A stretch of DNA of 64,000 nt from positions 124,001-188,000 of the forward strand of contig CAYPAV010000008.1 in the NCBI GenBank assembly GCA_964408805.1. The letters run 5' to 3'. Numbering within the stretch: position 1 is the stretch's first letter; the number at the start of each line of letters is the position of its first letter. A program made the translations under genes and the position numbers. The notes beneath the pieces were generated by a model that did no database searches, was not told the origin of the DNA, and saw only the letters and a list, made by a program, of their open reading frames with translations. The stretch comes from CAYPAV01 sp964408805. Its GTDB lineage: Bacteria; Pseudomonadota; Alphaproteobacteria; UBA8366. This document shows, in pieces, positions 44,268 to 53,112 of this stretch.

Positions 44268-45488
44268 ATGAAGTTCGACGACGAAAAACGCATCCAACGG
44301 TCAACGCCCCCGGCGTCAAGTTTGGCGGAGAGGCGCAAACGCGTTAAACCGAGCGCCCGTGTGAGATACCGCAAGTACTTAATAACACTTACTATTCTGT
44401 TTATGTCCGGCGCGGTTTTCGGTGTCGTATCAGGGGTTACGGTCGAGCCCCCATCGACCGAACACGCGACCAAGACCAGGCCTTTGCCGCGGGTGGAGAA
44501 TGGGGCCGCCGGTCTCCGCGTTTGGGCTTATTCCTCACCCGTCAAGAAAGCCAAGGGAAGCCGGAATGAAGGCGCGACCACGGGATCCGGACAGCGAATC
44601 GAAGCGCGGGCGAACAAGAAAATTCCCAAAAAAGTGGTAACGGCTGTTAAATCGACAACGAAGGGAAGATCACGTCCGCAACTTGCCGCATTGACGGGAT
44701 CGCCTGAAAACATCAATGAAGCTGAGCGTCGCTTCATGCCGAACTGGCTGAAATATGCAGCTCTCACGCCGGAGATAGTCGCTGGTCAGCCGAGGATCGC
44801 GATCGTTCTTGATGATCTTGGTCTGGTCCAATCGCGAACGCGGCGGGCGATCACGCTTGCGGCGCCGTTGACGATGGCGTTTCTGCCCTATGGCCACAAT
44901 CTGAAGAAATTGACGAATGCGGCGCGGGAGGCAGGCCACGAGTTGATCGTGCACTTGCCGATGGAGCCCGATAATATTGAGGCGGATCCGGGTTTGAACG
45001 CGCTTTATACCACGCTCAAAGCCAAACAAATCCGTGAACGTGTAGCATGGGGACTTTCGCGCTTTTCGGGGTTCGTCGGCGTCAGTAACCACATGGGAAG
45101 CCGCTTTACGAAGTGGCGCCATGGCATCGATATTTTACTTAAGGAAATTAAATCTAAAGATCTGTTATTTCTTGATTCTTTAACGAGCCAGAAATCGCTG
45201 GTTTCGGAGATTGCCGAGCGTTATCGCCTGCCATATGCGGTGCGAGATGTCTTTCTCGACAATGATCAAGCGCCCGAGGCGATACGGGCACAATTGAAAT
45301 CCCTTACGGCGATCGCCCGACGACGCGGCTATGCGATCGGAATCGGTCATCCATACGATTCAACGATAGACGTGTTGCGGGAGTGGATCGCGCGGGCCCC
45401 GACCGAAGGTTTGTCGCTCGTGCCGCTGAGCCAGATCGTCAGGCAGCGTTGGCTCAAGGTGAGCCGAGGTGCCGCCTCGAAGGGGTAA
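44268..45488 (+). CDS. divergent polysaccharide deacetylase family protein
   Basis: The family is related to carbohydrate esterases and often lies beside the ctpA protease in Alphaproteobacteria; its substrate is not established. The 406-residue protein has a basic N-terminus, one membrane helix (about 37-57), a long low-complexity basic linker (about 60-150) and a C-terminal catalytic-like domain (about 170-395). That domain contains AIVLDDLGL, HELIVHLPMEPDN, SNHMGSRFT, LFLDSLTS and IGIGHPYDSTI. It is thus anchored with the domain in the periplasm. No ctpA is here; the neighbours are a carboxyltransferase and ppiD. It has its own candidate promoter. Confidence 0.85.
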   Translation: MKFDDEKRIQRSTPPASSLAERRKRVKPSARVRYRKYLITLTILFMSGAVFGVVSGVTVEPPSTEHATKTRPLPRVENGAAGLRVWAYSSPVKKAKGSRNEGATTGSGQRIEARANKKIPKKVVTAVKSTTKGRSRPQLAALTGSPENINEAERRFMPNWLKYAALTPEIVAGQPRIAIVLDDLGLVQSRTRRAITLAAPLTMAFLPYGHNLKKLTNAAREAGHELIVHLPMEPDNIEADPGLNALYTTLKAKQIRERVAWGLSRFSGFVGVSNHMGSRFTKWRHGIDILLKEIKSKDLLFLDSLTSQKSLVSEIAERYRLPYAVRDVFLDNDQAPEAIRAQLKSLTAIARRRGYAIGIGHPYDSTIDVLREWIARAPTEGLSLVPLSQIVRQRWLKVSRGAASKG

Positions 45489-45496
45489 TAGGTTGT

Positions 45497-47386
45497 TTAG
45501 CTTTGGCCCATGGAGTGGAGCCGTGACAGGTTATCGCGGTTGATCGTGACACCAAGGGATTCACGAAGCGCCCGATTCAACTGAAACAGAAGATCACTCG
45601 ACAGACCCGACCGAACTCGGTTGACGAGCTGGTCACGCCCTTTCTTGTCTGCGGACAGGGCCAAGCGTTTAATTTCCCGCAGCTTGAGAAGGACAAATTT
45701 GTCACCGGCCGCGCCCAGCGCAATATCGCCGGTGCGCTTCAAATCGAACAATTCGGCGAGAACCGAGAAGGGGAGTTCAGCCGGCGCGCCGGTCCCATTT
45801 CGGCCGATCGGTTTCAATGTCGTGAAACCGATGCCGGCCGCGCTCTTGATTTCGCCAAGCGATTTTCCGGATTCGAGGTCGCGCTTTATCGACTCGGCTC
45901 TTTTCCGCGCCAGTTCGATCCGTTTCGCCGCCCGCCATGCCGTCGTCACCGATTTTCGAACTTCACTCAAGGGACGGAGCCGCGCCTTTTCGATCGACTC
46001 CACGACCGCGATGAAAAACCCGCCGTCCTGGGTTTCCGTGAGACGGCCCTCAACCCCTTGCTGGGCTTGAAAGACGGTCTCGATGAACGGTGTGCCGGGG
46101 AGGTCCTTGACGACGGTGCCAGCCTTGTTTTTTCCAGAGGCGTCGATGGCGGCCAATAATTTCAGCGAGAGACCAAATTTATTCGCCGCCTCCTTCAGCG
46201 TGGCACCTCCGCCGATCGAATCCTCAAGCTTGCTGGCGATGCGATAGACCTCGTCCTCGGCGCGCTCATTGACGACGCCTTTGCGAAGCGCATCCTTCGC
46301 GGTTGCGAAATCGGCCTTCTTCGCCGGAAGGACTTTCAAGATCTTGAAGATATGCCAGCCGAAAGGTCCTTTCATCGGATCGGAGATGCTTTGATCGGCA
46401 AGCGAGAAAACCGGTGCCGCCAATTCGGTCGGCAGATCGTTTCGCTTGATGAAGCCGAGCTTCAGATCATCGCCTGACTGCCCGGCGATCTCCTTTCCGA
46501 CCGTCTCGAATGTCTCTCCCTTGCGGATCCGGGCGACCGCCTTATCCGCGTCCGCCTTTTCCGTCAGAACGATCTGCAGGACGTCTCGCGTCTCGGGCGT
46601 TGCGAATTCCTGACGGCGTTCCTCGAACAACCGCCTCAGATCCTCCTCCGACACTTCGATCTTCGGGGCGAAAGTGCTCGATGAGAGGGCGATAAATCGA
46701 ACGGTCCGGTATTCGGGCGCGCTGAACTTGCCGGGATTGCTCTTGTGATAGGCGGCGAGGTCCGCTTCGCTCGCACTCCCCACCTTGGCTTTCGGATCGA
46801 CCGCCACGTAGAGTGCGTCGGCGATTCGCTGCTCGTTCCGCCAAGTGAAGATCGTCCCGGTCAGTGCCTTCGCCGAGCGCGTTCCCCGGGTGACGCTGTC
46901 GAGCAACTGACCGACCGCGAGGTCTTGGCGAAGTTCAGCGACATAGCCTTCCTCGGTGAGACCGTTCGAGCGCAGCAATTGATCGAACTGTAAGCGGTCG
47001 AACTTGCCCAAATTGTTCCGGAAGTTGGGATTCCGCCGTATAAAGCGCGCGATGTCCTCGTCGCTCGCGGTGAATCCCAGCTCTCTTGCCTGAACGCTGA
47101 ACACGGCCCGGCTGACCATTGATTGGACGACCTGTTCAAGGACACCCATCTGACGGGCGTTGGCCGGGTCGAGATTGCGGGATCGCATATTGTTCAATTC
47201 GCGCTGATATTGTTGGCCGACTTCCTGAGTCGAGATTTTGAGCTTGCCGACCTTCGCGACCGTGTCGCTCAGAAATCCGGAAAATATGCTCGAGTCGATG
47301 CCCCAGATCGCGAAACTGAGGACGATCAATCCGACGAAGACCTTCACGAAGATCGATGCGACTGAATTCCGGAGAAGTTGGAGCAT
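45497..47386 (-). CDS. ppiD: peptidylprolyl isomerase PpiD/SurA-N domain protein
   Basis: This is an inner-membrane-anchored periplasmic folding factor acting near the Sec translocon. The 629-residue protein has one N-terminal membrane helix (about 13-32), a SurA-N-like helical domain (about 35-200), a parvulin-type rotamase domain (about 235-355, with DDLKLGFIKRNDLPTELAAPVFSL) and a second, degenerate domain to the C-terminus. Length and layout match PpiD. It is divergent from tpiA across 194 bases and convergent with the deacetylase gene, eight bases away. Confidence 0.9.
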   Translation of the reverse strand: MLQLLRNSVASIFVKVFVGLIVLSFAIWGIDSSIFSGFLSDTVAKVGKLKISTQEVGQQYQRELNNMRSRNLDPANARQMGVLEQVVQSMVSRAVFSVQARELGFTASDEDIARFIRRNPNFRNNLGKFDRLQFDQLLRSNGLTEEGYVAELRQDLAVGQLLDSVTRGTRSAKALTGTIFTWRNEQRIADALYVAVDPKAKVGSASEADLAAYHKSNPGKFSAPEYRTVRFIALSSSTFAPKIEVSEEDLRRLFEERRQEFATPETRDVLQIVLTEKADADKAVARIRKGETFETVGKEIAGQSGDDLKLGFIKRNDLPTELAAPVFSLADQSISDPMKGPFGWHIFKILKVLPAKKADFATAKDALRKGVVNERAEDEVYRIASKLEDSIGGGATLKEAANKFGLSLKLLAAIDASGKNKAGTVVKDLPGTPFIETVFQAQQGVEGRLTETQDGGFFIAVVESIEKARLRPLSEVRKSVTTAWRAAKRIELARKRAESIKRDLESGKSLGEIKSAAGIGFTTLKPIGRNGTGAPAELPFSVLAELFDLKRTGDIALGAAGDKFVLLKLREIKRLALSADKKGRDQLVNRVRSGLSSDLLFQLNRALRESLGVTINRDNLSRLHSMGQS

Positions 47387-47452
47387 GGATGTCCTTGCCG
47401 CCGTGTCCGTTGGAGTGGGCTCATTGCGAGGCGGGGCATGATAGTGGTCGTG

Positions 47453-47484
47453 AAATAGCGCCGCAACAAATGATCACGCTATTT
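47453..47484. repeat. inverted repeat between ppiD and tpiA
   Basis: AAATAGCG (47453-47460) and CGCTATTT (47477-47484) are perfect eight-base inverted repeats with a 16-base spacer in the divergent promoter region. It could be an operator or part of overlapping promoters. No regulator is suggested by the context. Confidence 0.4.
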
Positions 47485-47580
47485 TGCAGGCGCAATGCAA
47501 CAGCCGTGGCGAAGCTGGTCCGGGCGTGCTAACAAATTCGCCGATGCTGAGTAGGCGCTCACCCGGAGACGACTCAAGAA

Positions 47581-48327
47581 ATGGCAAACTGTTTAATCGC
47601 CGGAAATTGGAAAATGAATTGCGACAAGGCGACGGCACAGTCGTTGGCGGGTGGAATCGCCGAAGCCGCCGGCGACGTCGCCTGCGATCTCCTGGTTTGT
47701 CCGCCTTTTACGGCGCTGGCGGCCGTCGCCGGCGTCGTCGACGGCTCGGCGGTCCTGCTTGGTGGCCAGGATTGCCATGAGGAAGACTCGGGTGCGTACA
47801 CCGGGAACGTCTCGGCGCGAATGTTGACGGACATTGGATGCTCGGATGTCATTCTGGGACATTCCGAACGGCGCGCCCTGCAGCATGAATCGAGCGAACT
47901 CGTCCAATCGAAAACGATCGCGGCGCATCGCGCCGGACTGCGCGCCATTGTCTGTGTCGGCGAATCCGAATCGGAAAGAGACGCCGGCGAGGCCTTGGCG
48001 ACGGTGGCGGGACAATTGGAGGGAAGTATTCCCGCTGATGCCGATACGGAAAATACGGTCGTTGCCTATGAACCCGTATGGGCGATTGGGACCGGACGGA
48101 CACCGGTTGCCGCCGAGATCGTCGAGATGCATGCACATATTCGCCAGACACTCTCTAATATATTGTCGGGAAAGAATATTTCAGATTTCAGATTGCTTTA
48201 TGGTGGCTCCGTAAATCCGGGGAATGCTGGCGAAATTCTCTCGCTGGACGGCGTCAATGGCGCCTTGGTCGGTGGCGCGAGCCTAGAGCCGGCGAGTTTT
48301 CTCGACATTGCGCGCAGTTGTCCCTAG
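47581..48327 (+). CDS. tpiA: triosephosphate isomerase
   Basis: This glycolytic enzyme interconverts dihydroxyacetone phosphate and glyceraldehyde 3-phosphate. The 248-residue TIM barrel has the catalytic lysine K11 (AGNWKMN), histidine H94 (ILGHSERR) and the glutamate in VAYEPVWAIGTG, followed by LYGGSVNPGNAGEIL and GALVGGASL. The start ATG at 47581 gives the standard N-terminus. It is the first gene of the plus-strand tpiA-secG-pyrG-kdsA-eno-ftsB run. Confidence 0.97.
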   Translation: MANCLIAGNWKMNCDKATAQSLAGGIAEAAGDVACDLLVCPPFTALAAVAGVVDGSAVLLGGQDCHEEDSGAYTGNVSARMLTDIGCSDVILGHSERRALQHESSELVQSKTIAAHRAGLRAIVCVGESESERDAGEALATVAGQLEGSIPADADTENTVVAYEPVWAIGTGRTPVAAEIVEMHAHIRQTLSNILSGKNISDFRLLYGGSVNPGNAGEILSLDGVNGALVGGASLEPASFLDIARSCP

Positions 48328-48401
48328 CCAACCGTCACGGGACGGATTAAAAACGCAGCGGTTCGAGGGGCAAACAGTCGCGGTTCAAGAGAGCTATCGA
48401 T

Positions 48402-48716
48402 TTGGTTACGATTCTATTAGTCGTCCACCTGCTCATTGCCATCGCACTCGTCGTGGTAATCCTGATACAGAGGAGCGAAGGCGGCGGGCTCGGCATCGGT
48501 GGGAGTAGCTCCTCGGGGCTTATCAGCGTCCGGGGGACGGCGAATTTGCTGACGCGCGCCACCGCGGTCCTGGCCGCCGGATTCATGTTGACCAGTCTCG
48601 TCTTGGCGATCTTGTCGGGTGGTTCCAACACGCCGAAATCGGTCCTCGACAGGGATGTCGAGGCGGAAAAATCAGTCCCGGCCAAGAGCACGCCGAGCGT
48701 GCCGCTTTCGAAATAG
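48402..48716 (+). CDS. secG: preprotein translocase subunit SecG
   Basis: This small component of the SecYEG channel stimulates protein export. The 104-residue protein has two membrane helices (about 2-20 and 50-72) joined by the conserved loop IQRSEGGGLGIGGSSSSGLISVRGTANLLTR in shortened form: QRSEGGGLG followed by RGTANLLTRATA. The start is a TTG at 48402 after an AGAGAG site; no ATG or GTG fits the N-terminal helix. The C-terminal tail is lysine- and proline-rich. The tpiA-secG-pyrG order is standard in Alphaproteobacteria. Confidence 0.93.
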   Translation: MVTILLVVHLLIAIALVVVILIQRSEGGGLGIGGSSSSGLISVRGTANLLTRATAVLAAGFMLTSLVLAILSGGSNTPKSVLDRDVEAEKSVPAKSTPSVPLSK

Positions 48717-48732
48717 ATTCATGGGAGCGCCG

Positions 48733-50373
48733 ATGACGCGATTCGTCTTTATCACCGGCGGCGTCGTCTCCTCTCTCGGCAAGGGCCTATCGGCGGCGGC
48801 ACTCGCGGCACTGCTTCAGGCTCGCGGCTATAGGGTCAGACTGCGAAAGCTTGATCCCTACATCAACGTCGATCCCGGGACCATGAGCCCCTATCAGCAC
48901 GGCGAGGTTTTCGTTACCGACGACGGCGCCGAAACGGACCTCGACCTTGGCCACTACGAGCGCTTTACCGGGGTTTCATCACAATCGACCGACAACATCA
49001 CCACAGGGCGCATTTATTCCAATGTAATAGCGCGGGAGCGCCGCGGCGATTATCTCGGCGGCACCGTCCAGGTGATTCCCCACGTCACGGACGCGATCAA
49101 GGAATTCATCACCAGCAATCTATCGGACGAGGATTTCGTCATCTGCGAAATCGGCGGCACGGTCGGCGATATCGAAGGCCTGCCGTTTCTCGAAGCGATT
49201 CGTCAGCTGGGCAATGAGCTCGATCCCGGCACATCGATGTTCATCCATGTGACCCTGGTGCCTTTCATCGGTGCGGCGGGCGAGTTGAAAACCAAACCGA
49301 CCCAGCATTCCGTGAAGGAATTGCTCAGCGTCGGAATTCAGCCGGACCTCCTGTTGTGTCGCTGCGAACGCGAGATTCCCGCCGATTCACGACGGAAACT
49401 GGCCCTTTTCTGCAATGTTCACGAGAGCCGCGTCATCCAGGCCGAGGATGTCAACACGATCTACCAGGTGCCGATCACCTATCACGATCAAGGGTTCGAT
49501 ACCCAGGTTCTGAAGCATTTCCATGTCGAGGAGACAGCGTCGACCAAGGAACTCGATCTGTCGCGCTGGACCAATGTGGTGAAGGCGATCGTCAATCCCG
49601 AAGGCGAGGTCAATATCGCCATTGTCGGCAAATACACCAATCTGATTGATGCCTATAAGTCGTTGAACGAAGCGCTGACCCATGGCGGGATTGCGAACAA
49701 GGTCACGGTCAATGTGCGCTGGCTCGAATCGGAAATCTTCGAGATGGAAGATCACCTCCATCATCTGGAGGATTGCCACGGCATTTTGGTGCCCGGCGGC
49801 TTCGGCGAGCGGGGCACCGAAGGCAAAATCCAGGCAGCCCATTTCGCAAGGCGGCGGAAAGTGCCTTATTTCGGGATATGCTTCGGCATGCAAATGGCTG
49901 TCATCGAGGCCGCGCGCAATCTCGCCGGCGTCACCGGTGCCAACAGTACCGAATTCGGACCCTGTGACGAACCGGTGGTGGGACTATTGACGGAGTGGGT
50001 CCGTGGCAACCAGACTGAATTGCGCGACGAAGAAGATGAAAAAGGCGGCACGATGCGTCTTGGCAGCTATCCCTGCCGGATCGCGCCCGGTAGCAAGATC
50101 GCCGAGATCTACGGCGGCGAGCGCGAAATCAACGAACGTCACCGCCATCGCTATGAGGTCAATGTGAACTATCAGGAGCGGCTCGAGAGCGCGGGGTTGT
50201 TTTTCTCTGGCATGTCGCCGGACCAGCGGCTGCCCGAGATCGTGGAATTGCGCGATCATCCCTGGTTCATTGGGGTTCAGTTCCATCCGGAACTGAAATC
50301 GAGACCATTTGCGCCGCACCCGATCTTCACGAGTTTCGTTAAGGCCGCGGTGGCGCAATCACGGCTCGTTTAG
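48733..50373 (+). CDS. pyrG: CTP synthase
   Basis: It aminates UTP to CTP using glutamine. The 546-residue protein has the synthetase domain starting TRFVFITGGVVSSLGKG and the SAALAALLQARGYRVRLRKLDPY region. The C-terminal glutamine amidotransferase domain has the nucleophile in GICFGMQMA and the histidine-glutamate pair in VQFHPEL. The ATG at 48733 with GGGAG five bases before is preferred over one at 48721. It ends 17 bases before kdsA. Confidence 0.97.
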   Translation: MTRFVFITGGVVSSLGKGLSAAALAALLQARGYRVRLRKLDPYINVDPGTMSPYQHGEVFVTDDGAETDLDLGHYERFTGVSSQSTDNITTGRIYSNVIARERRGDYLGGTVQVIPHVTDAIKEFITSNLSDEDFVICEIGGTVGDIEGLPFLEAIRQLGNELDPGTSMFIHVTLVPFIGAAGELKTKPTQHSVKELLSVGIQPDLLLCRCEREIPADSRRKLALFCNVHESRVIQAEDVNTIYQVPITYHDQGFDTQVLKHFHVEETASTKELDLSRWTNVVKAIVNPEGEVNIAIVGKYTNLIDAYKSLNEALTHGGIANKVTVNVRWLESEIFEMEDHLHHLEDCHGILVPGGFGERGTEGKIQAAHFARRRKVPYFGICFGMQMAVIEAARNLAGVTGANSTEFGPCDEPVVGLLTEWVRGNQTELRDEEDEKGGTMRLGSYPCRIAPGSKIAEIYGGEREINERHRHRYEVNVNYQERLESAGLFFSGMSPDQRLPEIVELRDHPWFIGVQFHPELKSRPFAPHPIFTSFVKAAVAQSRLV

Positions 50374-50390
50374 ACGGACGAACCGACGAA

Positions 50391-51233
50391 ATGGCACCTT
50401 GTCGACATGTCGAGATAGGCGACCTGACGATCGGAAACGATCGTCCGTTGACGCTGATCGCAGGCCCTTGCGTCATGGAGAGCCGCGATCATGCGCTGGA
50501 GATGAGCCAAGCTCTCGTGGAAATGACCGGGCGCCTTGGCTTGGGACTCATCTACAAGACCTCTTTCGACAAGGCCAATCGAACCTCGGCGGCGAGTAAG
50601 CGGGGACCCGGGCTTGACGATGCGCTGCCGATCTTCGCTGAAATTCGCGAGCGCTGGGGATGTCCGGTGCTGACCGACGTGCATGAGCCGCATCATTGCG
50701 CACCCATCGCTGAGGTCGTTGATGTCCTGCAGATTCCCGCCTTTCTATGCCGTCAGACCGATCTCCTGGTCGCAGCCGGCGAAACGGGCTGCGCGGTCAA
50801 CGTTAAGAAAGGGCAGTTCCTGGCGCCCTGGGACATGGAGCACGTGGCGGGAAAGGTCGCGGGGACCGGTAACGAGAACGTCTTACTTTGCGAGCGGGGT
50901 GCGAGCTTTGGCTACAATACGCTGGTGACCGATATGCGCTCGCTCCCAACGATGGCTAAATTCGGCTATCCCGTCGTCTTCGATGCCACCCATTCGGTGC
51001 AACAGCCGGGCGGACAAGGGGCGACATCCGGCGGACAGCGGGAATTCGTGCCCGTGCTGGCGCGCGCCGCCGTTGCGATAGGTGTCGCGGCCGTCTTCAT
51101 GGAAACTCATCAGGATCCCGACAATGCCCCTTCGGATGGGCCCAATATGTGGCCCCTCGATGGGCTTGAGGCGTTACTCGCGGACTTGATCGAACTCGAC
51201 AAATTCGCGAAGGCGCATCCGGTCCGCCTTTGA
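50391..51233 (+). CDS. kdsA: 3-deoxy-8-phosphooctulonate synthase
   Basis: It condenses arabinose 5-phosphate and phosphoenolpyruvate to Kdo-8-phosphate, the precursor of the LPS inner core. The 280-residue barrel shows LIAGPCVMESRDHAL, IYKTSFDKANRTSAAS, PVLTDVHEP, QIPAFLCRQTDLL and VVFDATHSVQQPGGQG, all family landmarks. It sits between pyrG and eno, as in many Proteobacteria. Together with the lpx genes at 30121-32886 it supports a normal lipid A-Kdo pathway. Confidence 0.96.
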   Translation: MAPCRHVEIGDLTIGNDRPLTLIAGPCVMESRDHALEMSQALVEMTGRLGLGLIYKTSFDKANRTSAASKRGPGLDDALPIFAEIRERWGCPVLTDVHEPHHCAPIAEVVDVLQIPAFLCRQTDLLVAAGETGCAVNVKKGQFLAPWDMEHVAGKVAGTGNENVLLCERGASFGYNTLVTDMRSLPTMAKFGYPVVFDATHSVQQPGGQGATSGGQREFVPVLARAAVAIGVAAVFMETHQDPDNAPSDGPNMWPLDGLEALLADLIELDKFAKAHPVRL

Positions 51234-51260
51234 CCGTTTCTTTCGACGAGGAACCCGACG

Positions 51261-52544
51261 ATGGTTGCCATCATTGATCTTCATGCCCGCGAAATCCTCG
51301 ATAGCCGCGGCAATCCGACGGTCGAGGTGGATGCGACTCTCGAGGACGGCTCCTTCGGCCGGGCGGCGGTACCGTCGGGCGCCTCGACCGGCGCTCATGA
51401 GATGTTGGAGCTACGCGATGGCGATGTCCGTTACGGCGGGAAAGGGGTGCTGAAGGCGGTCGGCGCGGTCAATGGAGAGATTGCCGATCTCCTCTCGGGT
51501 TGCGAAGCGGAAGATCAGGAAATCATCGATCGTCTTCTCCGCGAACTCGATGGCACGGAGAACAAATCCCGCCTCGGCGCCAACGCGATCCTCGGCGTTT
51601 CGCTCGCGGTAGCCAAGGCGGCGGCCGAGGCGGCAGGCTGCTCGCTCTATCGCTATCTCGGTGGCGTTTCCGCCAATACCCTGCCGGTGCCGTTGATGAA
51701 TATCCTGAACGGCGGGGCGCATGCCGATAACGCGATCGATTTTCAGGAATTCATGATCGCGCCGGTCGGCGCCGATTCGTTTTCGGAAGCACTCCGTATG
51801 GGTGCCGAAATTTTTCACGCCTTGAAATCTACCCTACAGGCCGCCGGTCTTAATACGAATGTCGGCGATGAAGGCGGTTTCGCGCCCAATTTGCGATCGA
51901 GTGATGAAGCGCTCGATTATATCCTGAAGGCTATCGGCGACGCCGGTTATGAAGTGGGGGCCGATGTCCTGTTGGCGCTCGATTGCGCGGCGACCGAATT
52001 CCACGATGAAGGGACCTATCGTCTGACGGGCGAGGGACGCGATCTCGATGCCGCCGGCATGGTAGATCATTTGGCGGCTCTCGCTGATTCTTATCCCATA
52101 TTCTCAATCGAAGACGGCATGGCGGAAGACGATTGGGCCGGCTGGCGGGCATTGACCGAGCGGGTCGGCGACCGCGTTCAATTGGTCGGCGACGATCTCT
52201 TCGTTACCGATACGGCGCGTCTCGCCAAGGGGATAGATGAAGGTGTGGCCAATGCGATCCTGGTGAAGGTGAATCAGATCGGCACGCTGACGGAGACCCT
52301 CGATGCAGTCCGCTTGGCGCATGAATCCCGCTACGCCGCCGTCCTTTCGCATCGTTCAGGGGAGACAGAGGACACGACGATCGCGGATATCGCGGTCGCC
52401 ACGAATTGCGGGCAAATCAAGACGGGATCGCTGTCGCGGTCCGATAGACTGGCCAAGTACAACCAGCTCCTGCGCCTGGAGGAAGAACTCGGCGATAATG
52501 CGCAATTTGGCGGCGGGCGTCTTGGCGCCAAGTGGAAGGCGTAG
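51261..52544 (+). CDS. eno: enolase
   Basis: It converts 2-phosphoglycerate to phosphoenolpyruvate. The 427-residue protein has the signature regions EILDSRGNPTVEVD, GAHADNAIDFQEFMIAP, the metal-binding aspartate in LALDCAATEF, SIEDGMAEDDWAGW, and the catalytic lysine and loop in ILVKVNQIGTLTET and SHRSGETED. The start is preceded by a GAGGA site. Length is normal. It is followed by a 155-base AT-rich gap before ftsB. Confidence 0.97.
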   Translation: MVAIIDLHAREILDSRGNPTVEVDATLEDGSFGRAAVPSGASTGAHEMLELRDGDVRYGGKGVLKAVGAVNGEIADLLSGCEAEDQEIIDRLLRELDGTENKSRLGANAILGVSLAVAKAAAEAAGCSLYRYLGGVSANTLPVPLMNILNGGAHADNAIDFQEFMIAPVGADSFSEALRMGAEIFHALKSTLQAAGLNTNVGDEGGFAPNLRSSDEALDYILKAIGDAGYEVGADVLLALDCAATEFHDEGTYRLTGEGRDLDAAGMVDHLAALADSYPIFSIEDGMAEDDWAGWRALTERVGDRVQLVGDDLFVTDTARLAKGIDEGVANAILVKVNQIGTLTETLDAVRLAHESRYAAVLSHRSGETEDTTIADIAVATNCGQIKTGSLSRSDRLAKYNQLLRLEEELGDNAQFGGGRLGAKWKA

Positions 52545-52699
52545 TCGCCACTCTTACATTTGTCGTATTTGATGCCCAATATTTGGAGTCTTCGTGGACT
52601 ATAATATTCGCAAAGTAATATTTTGAATTATCTTAAAACATAAATATTCATTCGTTTTTTTATTGACGTCGTATTTTATTTAGTGCTTTTAGTGATTTC
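52545..52699 (+). promoter_or_regulatory. AT-rich gap between eno and ftsB
   Basis: The region is sharply AT-rich against its surroundings. A hairpin (52578-52608) formed around AGTC/GACT with flanking AATATT arms could be the 3' end of the eno transcript, though it has no T-run. Four AATATT hexamers occur at 52578, 52603, 52617 and 52643. A TTGACG at 52663 is a possible -35 but no good -10 follows it. The ftsB promoter is probably here, but I cannot place it. Confidence 0.4.
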
Positions 52700-53008
52700 A
52701 TGTTGTCGATTCGTGAAATAAACAAACGAATTCGCCAAGTCGCACCGGCGACGATTGGCGCGTTGATCATCGGATATTTCGCCTATCATTCGGTAAAGGG
52801 GCAACACGGTTTGAGCGCCTATCTCCAGCTTTCGGTCGAGACGAAGCGCGCGGAGGCGGTGTTGGCAAAGGGAAGGCAGGCGCGGAAGAGCCTTGAATTC
52901 AAGACCCGATTGCTCCGTCCCGACAGTCTGGATTTGGATATACTCGATGAACGGGCGCGGGCGGTGCTTAACAAGATCGACGGCCGGGAACGGATTATCC
53001 TTGACTGA
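52700..53008 (+). CDS. ftsB: septum formation initiator FtsB/DivIC family protein
   Basis: This is a small bitopic division protein that works with FtsQ and FtsL at the septum. The 102-residue protein has a basic N-terminus, one membrane helix (about 16-34, starting ATIGALIIGYFAYHSV), then a coiled-coil region (about 42-70) and a C-terminal part with RPDSLDLDILDERARAVLN, the family's conserved end. Its position between eno and pdhA is characteristic of Alphaproteobacteria. It is followed by 104 bases without a gene. Confidence 0.88.
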   Translation: MLSIREINKRIRQVAPATIGALIIGYFAYHSVKGQHGLSAYLQLSVETKRAEAVLAKGRQARKSLEFKTRLLRPDSLDLDILDERARAVLNKIDGRERIILD

Positions 53009-53112
53009 ATTCGAAGCGGTCAAGATTTACTCCGGCTAATCACATGACTGTTCCGAGAAGTTCAGGTCTTTGCGATAGAATATTTGACCGGAGAATATAT
53101 TGCCTCCCGCTG

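Noticed and set aside
52578..52648. Four AATATT hexamers before ftsB as a repeated binding site
   Set aside because: Spacing is irregular (25, 14 and 26 bases) and the tract is AT-rich, so chance explains them.
53020..53100. GGTCAA/CTCCGG and TTGACC/CCGGAG pieces after ftsB as a terminator or operator
   Set aside because: The pieces do not line up as one stem and have no T-run.
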